Made by a program: the position numbers and the translations under genes. This document shows, in pieces, positions 51,578 to 59,203 of a stretch of 64,000 bases of DNA. Below the pieces are notes generated by a model. That model ran no database searches. It saw only the letters and a list, made by a program, of their open reading frames with translations, and was not told the DNA's origin. Numbering within the stretch: position 1 is the stretch's first letter; each line of letters opens with the position of its first letter. Origin of the DNA: Mucilaginibacter sp. cycad4 (GTDB lineage: Bacteria > Bacteroidota > Bacteroidia > Sphingobacteriales > Sphingobacteriaceae); assembly GCF_034263275.1 (NCBI RefSeq), contig NZ_CP139559.1:4092001-4156000 (forward strand), read 5' to 3'.

Positions 51578-52573
51578 CTATTTCTTCAACTTCAATATCG
51601 AAAAATCACTATCGGCCTTTTTAATAATATTGCCAAGCATACCTAAGCCGGTGATCTCCATTTCAACCAAATCTCCCGGCTGTAGCCATTGCGGTTCATA
51701 GTCGGCATTATTAAGTACACCGGTGCCATTCAGTTCAAGAAAACAGCCCGTGCCAACAGTACCCGAGCCTATTACATCGCCCGGTAATACATCGCAACCG
51801 TAGGCGGCACGCTCAATGATCTCGGCGAAGGTCCAGTCCATGTCGGCCATATTACCTGCCGATACCTGTTTGCCGTTCACCACGCATTTCATCTCCAGGT
51901 TATAGGCGTTGCCGGTATGGCCGGGTTTTGCAGGCGCTTTGTATTGCTCCAGCTCATCAGGCGTCACCAGCCACGGACCAATCACTGTCGAAAAATCTTT
52001 ACCTTTTGCCGGCCCAAGGTTCAGCAGCATTTCTTCCATTTGCAGGGTGCGGGCACTCATATCATTCATAATCATATAGCCGGCAATAAAGCTATCCGCT
52101 TCGGCGGCTGTGATGTTGCACCCCTTTTTATTAAGCACTACTGCCACTTCCAGTTCAAAATCGAGCTTTTGAAAATGATCGGGCATACATTCAATTTCGC
52201 CCGCGCCTTGTATGGCATTATGATTAGTGAAATAAAATATAGGGTACTGATCAAACTCCGGTATCATATCCAACTTACGGTTACGCCTGGCCGAAGCTAC
52301 ATGCTGACGGAACGCATAACCGTCACGGCATGATGTTGGGTGCGGTACCGGGGCCATCAGTTCAAAAAACAATTCCTCTTTAGCCTCTATCTTCCCCGAC
52401 CGGATCTCTTCGTTAACCCGCGCGGCATGTTCCATCAATTCGGGCCCACCCCACAAAAACTCATTCATGTTATCAGGGATCAGCTTATCGCAGGAGTTTA
52501 AATTGTAGATGTGGCCATTAACAAAAACGCCAAGATGTTCGCGGTCTTCGGTTTTATAGGATACTAATTTCAT
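51578..52573 (-). CDS. Fumarylacetoacetate hydrolase family protein
   Basis: A 331-residue enzyme. The FAH core (about 90-325) has DFELEVAVVLNKKG with metal-binding acidic residues, MIMNDMSARTLQMEEM, GPAKGKDFSTVIGPWLVTPD, and DVIGSGTVGTGCFLE. In the tyrosine route it splits fumarylacetoacetate into fumarate and acetoacetate. The genes for homogentisate dioxygenase and HPPD lie 2 kb away on the other strand, which supports this role over other FAH-family reactions. The mobile elements in between may have separated a once tighter cluster. Confidence 0.9.
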   Translation of the reverse strand: MKLVSYKTEDREHLGVFVNGHIYNLNSCDKLIPDNMNEFLWGGPELMEHAARVNEEIRSGKIEAKEELFFELMAPVPHPTSCRDGYAFRQHVASARRNRKLDMIPEFDQYPIFYFTNHNAIQGAGEIECMPDHFQKLDFELEVAVVLNKKGCNITAAEADSFIAGYMIMNDMSARTLQMEEMLLNLGPAKGKDFSTVIGPWLVTPDELEQYKAPAKPGHTGNAYNLEMKCVVNGKQVSAGNMADMDWTFAEIIERAAYGCDVLPGDVIGSGTVGTGCFLELNGTGVLNNADYEPQWLQPGDLVEMEITGLGMLGNIIKKADSDFSILKLKK

Positions 52574-52777
52574 AGAGTAGCTTAATTGGTATAACCAAAG
52601 CTAATGATTTTTTGTTAGGTGAATGGTTGATTAAGTTGATTAGGTGAGTGGTTTCTTATGCGGGTGTAAAAATAAAATATCTGCCGCCGCTCGGCTCCTG
52701 CCCATAGCCGTTAACTTAAGCAATTAATTGAACAAAGGGTTTTAAAAATCCCCTCTCAAGAGCAGGGCTGTTGCATT

Positions 52778-53338
52778 CTAATTTAATAGTTGTTTTAACC
52801 TGTTGATATCGTTGCAAACAAGCCTTTGCGCTTGTGCGAGGTTTGGGTAATCATTTATTCTAAATACATTAATAACTATGTTTCTGAACACAGAAGTATT
52901 TTCAGGCGCATTGGATGTTCTAATTCGTGAAGCGTCTTCGTTAAATGTCACGTCCTTTACCCAATGAAGACTGTTTTCTATACTCCAATGGCTTTTAATA
53001 CCATGGCAGAATATTTGCGCATTACCGATTAAGCTACTGATGAAAAAGGCGTATTCTTCCCGGATACGTCCTTTTTCTTTTACCCAGCGATGCACTTTAA
53101 TAAGTTGGCTTACCCCAGCCCATGTGTTACTGATTTCCTCTGTTCCCGGGTACACCCAAACTGTTCTACGTTCTATTCGCCCTTTGTTTTTCAACAACTC
53201 AACAAACTTACTACAAACCATTGCCTCGTCCGATGTAATGGTTTCGATCTTTTTGTAAAGGTTCTTTTGATTCTTCTTCACGCCTATTATATAATTGTTA
53301 TCTGTATCAATAATAGCCTCTACCGTTTTTTTTGACAA
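52778..53338 (-). CDS. ISAs1-like transposase, C-terminal part (second frame)
   Basis: A 186-residue frame that continues the transposase after the frame change at the A8 run. It starts SKKTVEAIIDTDNNYIIGVK and has KSHWSIENSLHWVKDVTFNE, with the last Glu of the catalytic triad. A TTG (53338) could start it alone, but without the first part it lacks two catalytic Asp residues. Its stop codon TAG lies inside the terminal inverted repeat. Together with the first part it makes a chain of about 365 residues, the normal family length. Confidence 0.85.
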   Translation of the reverse strand: MSKKTVEAIIDTDNNYIIGVKKNQKNLYKKIETITSDEAMVCSKFVELLKNKGRIERRTVWVYPGTEEISNTWAGVSQLIKVHRWVKEKGRIREEYAFFISSLIGNAQIFCHGIKSHWSIENSLHWVKDVTFNEDASRIRTSNAPENTSVFRNIVINVFRINDYPNLAQAQRLVCNDINRLKQLLN

Positions 53339-53871
53339 TGTAATGCGTCAAGTGTAAACGTTACCCCCTGTAATCCTAAACTGGAAATAAGCTGCTGAAC
53401 TACAGAGATTTCACTTTGTTTTGAGTTGTCAACTAAACCATGGCCAACGACTTGATTACTCCTGCTACTATACAAGCTTACCAGGCTTACAAATCGTTGT
53501 TTGTCAAGAGAATAATCGCTCATCGTCCCTTTCATTGCCTTACCATCTATATGTAGCCATTCATTTTTAGACAAATCAATATGCTGACTGGCCCATTTAT
53601 GGAAACTCTCATTTAAGCTGTTAAAGTCTAAATCTTGTATTACACGTCTTATAGTATAAAAGCTTGGAAGGCGGGCTTTATTAGGCTGAAAGAAGGCCAA
53701 AAGATCGACTTCATTCCGCTTTATAAAATCACCCATCGAACGATAGCCATGATAACCGCTCATTGTACTCATTAACACAAGCAACAGAATGAAAGTCTGG
53801 TCATGGCGCTGGCCTGCCTTTCGCCTTATATCCGGTAACTCTGATAAATACGCTAATATGCTCTTATCCAT
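53320..53871 (-). CDS. ISAs1-like transposase, N-terminal part (first frame)
   Basis: A 183-residue frame beginning MDKSILAYLSELPDIRRKAG, the usual ISAs1-family N-terminus. LHIDGKAMKGTMSDYS holds the first catalytic Asp and FTLDALHCQKK the second. It stops (CGG TAG) directly after a run of eight A (53326-53333 on the plus strand as T8). One backward slip, or one extra A, joins it to the second frame as CQKKTVEAII, which restores the family sequence. Confidence 0.88.
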   Translation of the reverse strand: MDKSILAYLSELPDIRRKAGQRHDQTFILLLVLMSTMSGYHGYRSMGDFIKRNEVDLLAFFQPNKARLPSFYTIRRVIQDLDFNSLNESFHKWASQHIDLSKNEWLHIDGKAMKGTMSDYSLDKQRFVSLVSLYSSRSNQVVGHGLVDNSKQSEISVVQQLISSLGLQGVTFTLDALHCQKKR

Positions 53872-53935
53872 CCTAACTTTTTTGACCTCAAGTTAACTTA
53901 TAATATTTAGAATGCAACAGCCCTGCTCTCAAGAG

Positions 53936-54053
53936 GGGGCGCGGAGGAGCGAGTGGTGGCAGGGGGGTGTCTCTGCTACAAGCTTATCAAAGCAGAAACA
54001 CACCCCTCCACCCCTCTCAAGAGGGGAATCGCACAATTCCGCGCTTTTTCTTC
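53936..54053. other. Interior of the MITE-like element right of the IS
   Basis: This G/C-rich stretch contains GTGGTGGCAGGGGGGTGT and, mirrored, ACACACCCCTCCACCCCTCT, a palindrome of about 20 bases, then GGGGAATCGCACAATTCCGC. The last block and GTGGTGGCAGGG also occur within the composite element at 48750-49100. No gene is present. Confidence 0.6.
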
Positions 54054-54272
54054 CTTAAGTTAACGGCTATGGGCTCCTGCCGAGTGGCAATTATCGCCAG
54101 GCCTTTGGCCTGTATATACAACTTCCCGGCGGCCAGAGGCCGTGAAATAAATGCCACTCGGCTGGAGCCGAGCGGCGGCGTAGAGTAAAAAATAGTCAAC
54201 CACTCACCTAATCAACTTAATCAACCACTCACCAAATTTGCATTCTAAACATAATCATCCTAACTTAGTATC

Positions 54273-54383
54273 ATGCTACGCGTACAAATGCATTTCCTGT
54301 TTTCGCTCGGCCTCACTTCTATGAGTGATGCATCATCGTTCAGGGATGCTATGCTCGCGAAGATCGTGCTGGCGCAATACTAA
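54273..54383 (+). CDS. Possible 36-residue small protein upstream of hmgA
   Basis: An ATG-started frame of 36 codons encodes LRVQMHFLFSLGLTSMSDAS then SFRDAMLAKIVLAQY. It lies in the otherwise empty gap between the mobile elements (ending 54180) and hmgA (54519). Sequence looks less random than its A/T-rich surroundings, but the size is small and no family is known, so chance cannot be excluded. The rest of the gap shows nothing that I recognise. Confidence 0.25.
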   Translation: MLRVQMHFLFSLGLTSMSDASSFRDAMLAKIVLAQY

Positions 54384-54518
54384 TTTCCCCCTCCTCTTTC
54401 CTCTATTATTTTTTAACCATTATTTATTTAATGGTCAGGGCTATGCGTTACGGACTTTTTAAGCCCGAACACAAATCAGCATTTTATACGTTTTATTGTT
54501 AACCAATTAAACCAATTC

Positions 54519-55679
54519 ATGCCTCTATATCATAGTTTAGGATCAATTCCGCCTAAGCGGCATACGCAATTCCGTAAGCCCGATGGTAGTTTATATGCCG
54601 AAGAGCTGGTATCAACCGAAGGTTTTTCGAGCCTTTATTCGCTGGTGTACCACGCCTACCCGCCCACCATTGTAAAAACCCTTGGCGAGCCCTACAGCGT
54701 GGAACCTAAAATAGCGCGCGAAAAACACCTGAAGCATACCAGTCTGATAGGTTTCAACGTACAGCCGGAGGATGATTACCTGCAAAGCCGCAAACCAGTG
54801 CTGGTGAACAGCGATCTGCATATTTCGCTGGCAGCACCGCGCCAAAGTATGACTGATTATTTTTATAAGAACAGCCAGGCCGACGAGGTAGTTTTTATTC
54901 ACGAAGGCACAGGTACTTTAAAAACAGGTTTCGGCAATATCAAATTTCAATATGGCGATTATTTGGTGATCCCCCGCGGTACCATTTATCAAATGGAGTT
55001 TGACAGCACGGCTAACAGGCTTTTTATTGTAGAAAGCTTTAGCCCTATCCGTCCGCCAAAGCGTTACCGCAACCAATATGGGCAATTGATGGAGCATTCG
55101 CCTTATTGTGAGCGTGATATCAAACTACCGGCCGATCTGAAAACTTATGATGAGCATGGCGATTTTAAGATCCTGATTAAAAAGCAAGGCCTCATTTATC
55201 CTTATATCTATGGCACTCATCCTTTTGATTTTATAGGCTGGGACGGTTTTCATTACCCCTGGGCGCTGTCCATCCATGATTTTGAACCGATAACCGGCCG
55301 CTTACATCAGCCTCCTCCGGTACATCAAACCTTCGAGGGCAACAACTTTGTGATCTGCTCATTTGTTCCCCGCAAGTTTGATTATCATCCGCTATCCATC
55401 CCCGCTCCTTACAACCACAGCAATGTGGACAGCGACGAGGTTTTATATTATGTCGATGGCGATTTCATGAGCCGCAAAAGCGTGGTGAAAGGGCAGATCA
55501 CCCTACACCCCGGTGGCATCCCGCACGGTCCGCACCCGGGCTCGGTTGAAAAATCAATAGGCAAAGAATCAACAGACGAACTGGCGGTAATGATCGATCC
55601 TTTTCGCCCGCTGATGCTTACGGAGGATGCGATTAAGATTGAGGACGAGAATTATTATAAGAGCTGGAGCCTCACCTAA
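54519..55679 (+). CDS. hmgA: Homogentisate 1,2-dioxygenase
   Basis: A 386-residue cupin dioxygenase that opens the homogentisate ring to maleylacetoacetate. Family blocks include YHSLGSIPPKRHTQFRKPDG, VVFIHEGTGTLKTGFG, PYNHSNVDSDEVLYYVDGDF and LHPGGIPHGPHPGS; the last two carry the iron-binding His and Glu. The protein is shorter than the eukaryotic form (about 440) as usual in this phylum. HPPD follows in the same direction 110 bases later. The final SLT and stop are written by a family C repeat. Confidence 0.95.
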   Translation: MPLYHSLGSIPPKRHTQFRKPDGSLYAEELVSTEGFSSLYSLVYHAYPPTIVKTLGEPYSVEPKIAREKHLKHTSLIGFNVQPEDDYLQSRKPVLVNSDLHISLAAPRQSMTDYFYKNSQADEVVFIHEGTGTLKTGFGNIKFQYGDYLVIPRGTIYQMEFDSTANRLFIVESFSPIRPPKRYRNQYGQLMEHSPYCERDIKLPADLKTYDEHGDFKILIKKQGLIYPYIYGTHPFDFIGWDGFHYPWALSIHDFEPITGRLHQPPPVHQTFEGNNFVICSFVPRKFDYHPLSIPAPYNHSNVDSDEVLYYVDGDFMSRKSVVKGQITLHPGGIPHGPHPGSVEKSIGKESTDELAVMIDPFRPLMLTEDAIKIEDENYYKSWSLT

Positions 55680-55775
55680 ATCCTCTCCAGGGGAGAGGAC
55701 TTTGAATAAATATTAAAACAATCCACCCTTATCCTATAACTCCCTCTCCTTTGGAGAGGGCCGGGGTGAGGCTAA
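55664..55775. repeat. Family C palindromic repeat between hmgA and hppD
   Basis: AGCCTCACCTAAATCCTCTCC at 55667 covers the hmgA stop codon, and CTCTCC/GGAGAG hairpins occur at 55681-55700 and 55743-55760. The block ends CCGGGGTGAGGCTAAATC. It has the same modules as the copy at 17809-17910 in the reverse orientation. Confidence 0.7.
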
Positions 55776-55789
55776 ATCACTAATTAAAA

Positions 55790-56938
55790 ATGAACACACA
55801 AACTTTAGATAAAAAAGTCTCCCCTACCGGGGGAGATTTAGAGGGGGCTACCGATTTCCTGCCCCTTAATGGAACCGATTACGTTGAATTTTATGTTGGC
55901 AATGCCAAACAGGCGGCGCATTATTATAAAACTGCCTTCGGCTTTCAAAACCTGGCTTATGCCGGGCCCGAAACCGGAGTGCGCGACAGGGCATCATACG
56001 TATTACAACAGGGCAAGATCAGGATTGTGCTTACCACTCCCCTGCACTCTGATCACCCTATTGCTGAGCATGTTAAAAAACATGGCGACGGCGTAAAAGT
56101 ATTGGCCCTTTGGGTTGATGATGCGTACGATGCTTTTGAACAAACCACTAAACGCGGCGCCGAAGCATACCAACAACCTCAAACCCTTACCGATGAAAAT
56201 GGCGAAGTACGCACCAGCGGCATTAAGCTGTATGGCGAAACCGTGCATATGTTCATTGAACGTAAAAACTACAAGGGCCTGTTTTTACCGGGATATCAAA
56301 AGCTGGAAAATAACTACAATCCGGCAGATACCGGCCTGCTGTATGTTGACCATTGCGTGGGCAATGTAGGCTGGCATAAAATGAACGAATGGGTTAACTT
56401 TTATGAAGAGGTTTTAGGTTTCCGCAACATCCTCACCTTTGATGATAAAATGATCTCGACAGAGTATTCGGCTTTGATGAGCAAGGTGATGAGCAACGGG
56501 AACGGCTATGTGAAATTCCCGATCAATGAGCCTGCCGAGGGTAAAAAGAAGTCGCAGATTGAAGAATACCTTGAATTTTACGAGGACGAAGGTGTACAGC
56601 ACATGGCCCTTGCTACCCATGATATTGTAGCTACAGTAACCGAGCTAAAAAACCGTGGGGTTGAATTTTTAACGGTTCCTTCAACCTATTATGACGACCT
56701 GATTGACCGCGTTGGCCATATTGATGAAGACCTTGAGCCGCTGAAACGCTTAGGCATCCTGGTAGACCGTGACGACGAAGGGTACCTGCTGCAGATCTTC
56801 ACCAAACCGGTTGAAGACCGGCCTACGCTGTTCTTTGAGATCATCCAGCGTAAAGGCGCAAAATCATTTGGCGCTGGTAATTTTAAAGCCCTGTTTGAAG
56901 CCATTGAACGCGAGCAGGAAGCAAGGGGAAACCTTTAA
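55790..56938 (+). CDS. hppD: 4-hydroxyphenylpyruvate dioxygenase
   Basis: A 382-residue non-haem iron enzyme that makes homogentisate from 4-hydroxyphenylpyruvate. It has two VOC half-domains; the C-terminal half holds the iron ligands: His in YVDHCVGNVGWHKM, His in GVQHMALATHDI and Glu in TLFFEIIQRKG. Residues 10-20 (VSPTGGDLEGA) are encoded by a family C repeat (55817-55850) and precede the normal start of the fold, DFLPLNGTDYVEFYVGNAKQ. Such an added N-terminal segment is tolerated because it lies before the first strand. It acts just upstream of hmgA in tyrosine breakdown. Confidence 0.96.
   Translation: MNTQTLDKKVSPTGGDLEGATDFLPLNGTDYVEFYVGNAKQAAHYYKTAFGFQNLAYAGPETGVRDRASYVLQQGKIRIVLTTPLHSDHPIAEHVKKHGDGVKVLALWVDDAYDAFEQTTKRGAEAYQQPQTLTDENGEVRTSGIKLYGETVHMFIERKNYKGLFLPGYQKLENNYNPADTGLLYVDHCVGNVGWHKMNEWVNFYEEVLGFRNILTFDDKMISTEYSALMSKVMSNGNGYVKFPINEPAEGKKKSQIEEYLEFYEDEGVQHMALATHDIVATVTELKNRGVEFLTVPSTYYDDLIDRVGHIDEDLEPLKRLGILVDRDDEGYLLQIFTKPVEDRPTLFFEIIQRKGAKSFGAGNFKALFEAIEREQEARGNL
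55817..55850 (+). repeat. Family C repeat inside the hppD coding sequence
   Basis: The last 19 bases (55832-55850, GGAGATTTAGAGGGGGCTA) are exactly the complement of 17809-17827 from the family C copy after the MCE gene. The 34-base block has the hairpin TCTCCCC/GGGGAGA and keeps the reading frame, adding 11 codons near the N-terminus. Confidence 0.8.
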
Positions 56939-56995
56939 TTGATTTCGGATTTGAGAATTTCGATTTCGGATTTTAATATTGAATTTACGATTTGG

Positions 56996-57018
56996 AGCCG
57001 GGCGAATGCCCGGCTTTG
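56996..57018 (+). terminator. Terminator after hppD
   Basis: AGCCGGGC (56996-57003) pairs with GCCCGGCT (57008-57015) around GAAT, followed by TTGTTGTT. It lies about 58 bases after the hppD stop. Confidence 0.8.
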
Positions 57019-57054
57019 TTGTTATTGATTAAATTAGTAATTTGACATTGTAAA

Positions 57055-57303
57055 ATGAATACGATGAACATTAAGGAGGATTTTCATCATTTGATAGATA
57101 CTATTGATGATGAGCAACTATTAAAAAGTTACTATCAGTTAATTCAGCAATTAAATGCTAATCAAACTGGCCATCTTTGGAATAACCTGAACGAAACTGA
57201 AAAACAAGAGCTACTAATAGCTTATGATGAAAGCTTTGATGATACAAACCTTTTAGCTCATGACCAGGTTAAGCAGATGCATAAAAAATGGCTAAAGCAA
57301 TAA
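57055..57303 (+). CDS. Antitoxin of a RelE/ParE-type toxin-antitoxin pair
   Basis: An 82-residue acidic helical protein (IKEDFHHLIDTIDDEQLLKS then YYQLIQQLNANQTGHLWNNL) with the composition of the short antitoxins seen with RelE/ParE toxins in this phylum. No DNA-binding motif is obvious. A second ATG at 57064 is also possible. It overlaps the toxin gene by 16 bases, so the pair is co-translated. Confidence 0.8.
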   Translation: MNTMNIKEDFHHLIDTIDDEQLLKSYYQLIQQLNANQTGHLWNNLNETEKQELLIAYDESFDDTNLLAHDQVKQMHKKWLKQ

Positions 57304-57584
57304 TCTGGAATCGTTTGGCCAGCAATAAGTTCAATGCTATTATCGCATATTTAGAACAGGAATGGGGTGAAAACGTAACAAGGAACTTTGTTATAAATAC
57401 CTACAAAATAATTGAACTTATAGCTAATTATCCCGAAATGGGTACTTTAGAAAACAAAGAAAAGCAAATAAGGGGCTTTGTTATAACCAAACACAATACC
57501 TTATTCTATAGGGTTGAAGAAGATAAAATCATCCTGTTAACATTTTTTGACACCAGGCAAAGCCCCGGGAAAACTAAAAATTAG
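57288..57584 (+). CDS. RelE/ParE-family toxin
   Basis: A 98-residue basic protein. WNRLASNKFNAIIAYLEQEW, NYPEMGTLENKEKQIRGFVI and YRVEEDKIILLTFFDTRQSP are the three blocks of the RelE/ParE fold; the final D-x-R-x-x-P is typical of the ParE side. The target, ribosome-bound mRNA or gyrase, is not determined. The upstream overlapping gene is the antitoxin. Confidence 0.87.
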   Translation: MAKAIIWNRLASNKFNAIIAYLEQEWGENVTRNFVINTYKIIELIANYPEMGTLENKEKQIRGFVITKHNTLFYRVEEDKIILLTFFDTRQSPGKTKN

Positions 57585-57621
57585 TCAGTTAGTAAATTCA
57601 ATTACCATAAGTTTTAAATCG

Positions 57622-58092
57622 ATGAAAAAAGCTTTACTTATTATCGCATCCTTTGCTTTAAGCCTTGGCTGCTTAGCCCAAAATGCACCGGCCGCCAAAC
57701 CCGTGTATGATGCAGCATTGGCCAAAAAGCTTGGCGCCGATGACTATAGTATGAAAAAGTATGTGCTGGCCTTTTTAAAAGAAGGGCCAACACAACTTAA
57801 AGATTCGGCTGCTAACATGCAGCTGCAAATGGCGCACCTTAAAAATATTGGCCGCCTTGCCGCCGAAGGTAAGCTGGTTGTTGCAGGCCCGTTTCTGGAT
57901 AATCAGCCATTAAGGGGAATTTTTATTTTTAATGTTGAAACCATAGAGGAAGCTCAAAAACTTACTGAAACCGACCCAGCTATCAAGGCAGGGGCTTTAG
58001 TTATGGAACTGCACCCTTTTTATTGCAGCGCAGCGCTGATGCAGGTTGTGCCTATTCATAATACCCTTCAAAAGAAAAGCATGACCAATTAA
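57622..58092 (+). CDS. Secreted YciI-like protein
   Basis: A 156-residue protein with signal peptide MKKALLIIASFALSLGCLAQ; the ATG at 57622 is chosen for this reason, although the frame is open further upstream. The mature part (KYVLAFLKEGPTQLKDSAAN, HLKNIGRLAAEGKLVVAGPF, EEAQKLTETDPAIKAG) is a YciI-like ferredoxin fold domain, with the GPF and D-P motifs in place. A catalytic role of YciI proteins is not settled. The next gene starts directly at its stop codon. Confidence 0.85.
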   Translation: MKKALLIIASFALSLGCLAQNAPAAKPVYDAALAKKLGADDYSMKKYVLAFLKEGPTQLKDSAANMQLQMAHLKNIGRLAAEGKLVVAGPFLDNQPLRGIFIFNVETIEEAQKLTETDPAIKAGALVMELHPFYCSAALMQVVPIHNTLQKKSMTN

Positions 58093-58749
58093 ATGGATGC
58101 CATACAATTTGTAATTGATGAGCTTAAAGAAAAAGCTGATGCCAATTATTTAAAAGGAATGGCCCGTTTTGGTATTGATAGCTCGAAGGCATTGGGCGTA
58201 AAACTACCCGAGATCCGTAAGCTGGCTAAAATCATCAAGAAAGATCATGAGCTGGCCTTAGCATTTTGGGATACCCAAATACACGAGGCCCGGATATTGG
58301 CCTCCATGATAGCAGATCCCAAACTGATTACCCCGGAACTAATGGACAGTTGGACGAGCGACTTTAATTCGTGGGACATTTGCGACCAGGTTTGCGGTAA
58401 TCTTTTTGACCGTACCCCATTCGCCATTGATAAAGCTGTTGAATATAGCAGTCATGAGCAGGAGTTTGTAAAACGTGCCGGTTTTGTTTTAATGGCCGAA
58501 TATGCAGTTCATAACAAAACTGCGCCCGACGAGGTATTTATAAACCTGTTGCCCATTATGGAGCGGGAAGCCTGGGATAACCGGAACTTTGTTAAAAAAG
58601 CTATTAACTGGGCTTTACGGCAAATAGGCAAACGAAATAATATATTAAAAGTTAAAGCTATTAACACTGCACGATATTTATATAACCAACCCGCCAAATC
58701 AGCCAAATGGATTGCAAAAAAAGCGCTTAATGAACTAATAAGAAAATAG
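58093..58749 (+). CDS. DNA alkylation repair protein (AlkD-like HEAT-repeat glycosylase)
   Basis: A 218-residue all-helical protein. YLKGMARFGIDSSKALGVKL, PEIRKLAKII and WDTQIHEARILASMIADPKL, and WTSDFNSWDICDQVCGNLFD are the conserved helices of the AlkD/AlkC superfamily, including the Trp-Asp pair that contacts the damaged base. It likely removes alkylated purines. ATG follows the stop of the YciI-like gene without gap, so both are co-translated. Confidence 0.9.
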   Translation: MDAIQFVIDELKEKADANYLKGMARFGIDSSKALGVKLPEIRKLAKIIKKDHELALAFWDTQIHEARILASMIADPKLITPELMDSWTSDFNSWDICDQVCGNLFDRTPFAIDKAVEYSSHEQEFVKRAGFVLMAEYAVHNKTAPDEVFINLLPIMEREAWDNRNFVKKAINWALRQIGKRNNILKVKAINTARYLYNQPAKSAKWIAKKALNELIRK

Positions 58750-59203
58750 AGATTTAATATTTTTCCATAAAGTTAAACACAGCTAAATTGCCTGTAAAAT
58801 AGGACATTATAATAACCAATCATAGTTCATCCATGTTCACTAACTTAGTGTGCGCTATTTTTTACAATTAAATTACGTCAAAATATTTTATTGAGGATAT
58901 CTTCATTTTTTAATATAAAAAATTGAAACCCGGGTATATTTGATGCATATTTTGTAAAATATTACTTCAATTAGGAGTATATATAGCCAGATATTCTTAA
59001 AACCGTAAATACCAGTAAAAGAATACATTATAAAGTATCAAAAATATTATATTTGAAGCCGGGCAAATGTGGAATAATGATTGAGAAGAAACCCACGGCC
59101 ACACAACTGATGGTTATAAATTTAAAAACTTCAAATCATGGCACATGTTTTAATCATAAGCATGTGTCAAAAAACAAATTGAATTAGTGAACAGATTGTT
59201 GAT
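58750..59203. other. 454-bp A/T-rich region upstream of the PAS kinase
   Basis: No gene is seen. Two boxes match TAnnTTTG (TATATTTG at 58935-58942 and at 59048-59055); neither has a clear -33 TTG. CACATG at 59142 and CATGTG at 59161 could form a small hairpin in the leader of the kinase gene. The long leader suggests regulated expression. Confidence 0.45.

Larger units (their letters stand above)
52763..53925 (-). mobile_element. ISAs1-like insertion sequence
   Basis: A 1163-bp element. The ends CAGGGCTGTTGCATTCTAA (52763) and the exact complement (to 53925) are terminal inverted repeats. They are flanked by CTCTCAAGAG on both sides (52753-52762 and 53926-53935), a 10-bp target duplication. 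It carries one transposase gene read on the minus strand in two frames. Perfect ends and an undamaged duplication point to a recent insertion. Confidence 0.92.
52703..54071. mobile_element. Small terminal-inverted-repeat element (MITE-like), itself interrupted by an IS
   Basis: Perfect 18-bp ends CATAGCCGTTAACTTAAG (52703-52720) and its complement (54054-54071) are flanked by the direct repeat GGCTCCTGCC (52693-52702 and 54072-54081), a 10-bp target duplication. Without the inner IS and its duplicated target the element is only about 196 bp and has no coding capacity, so it is non-autonomous. The ends share about 10 of 15 positions with the inner IS ends (both start CA, with a GTT core), and both have 10-bp duplications, so the same type of transposase may move it. 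Confidence 0.8.
52681..54180. repeat. Family D palindromic element, split by an insertion
   Basis: The left arm CTGCCGCCGCTCGGCTCC starts at 52681 and stops at 52702; it resumes after the insertion at 54072 (GGCTCCTGCCGAGTGGCAAT). The right arm ATGCCACTCGGCTGGAGCCG ends near 54180 as AGCGGCGGCG. If the insertion (52703-54071) and one 10-bp duplicate are removed, the arms pair over about 33 bases with two or three mismatches. It is the second family D copy, the first being at 27156-27277. Confidence 0.8.
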
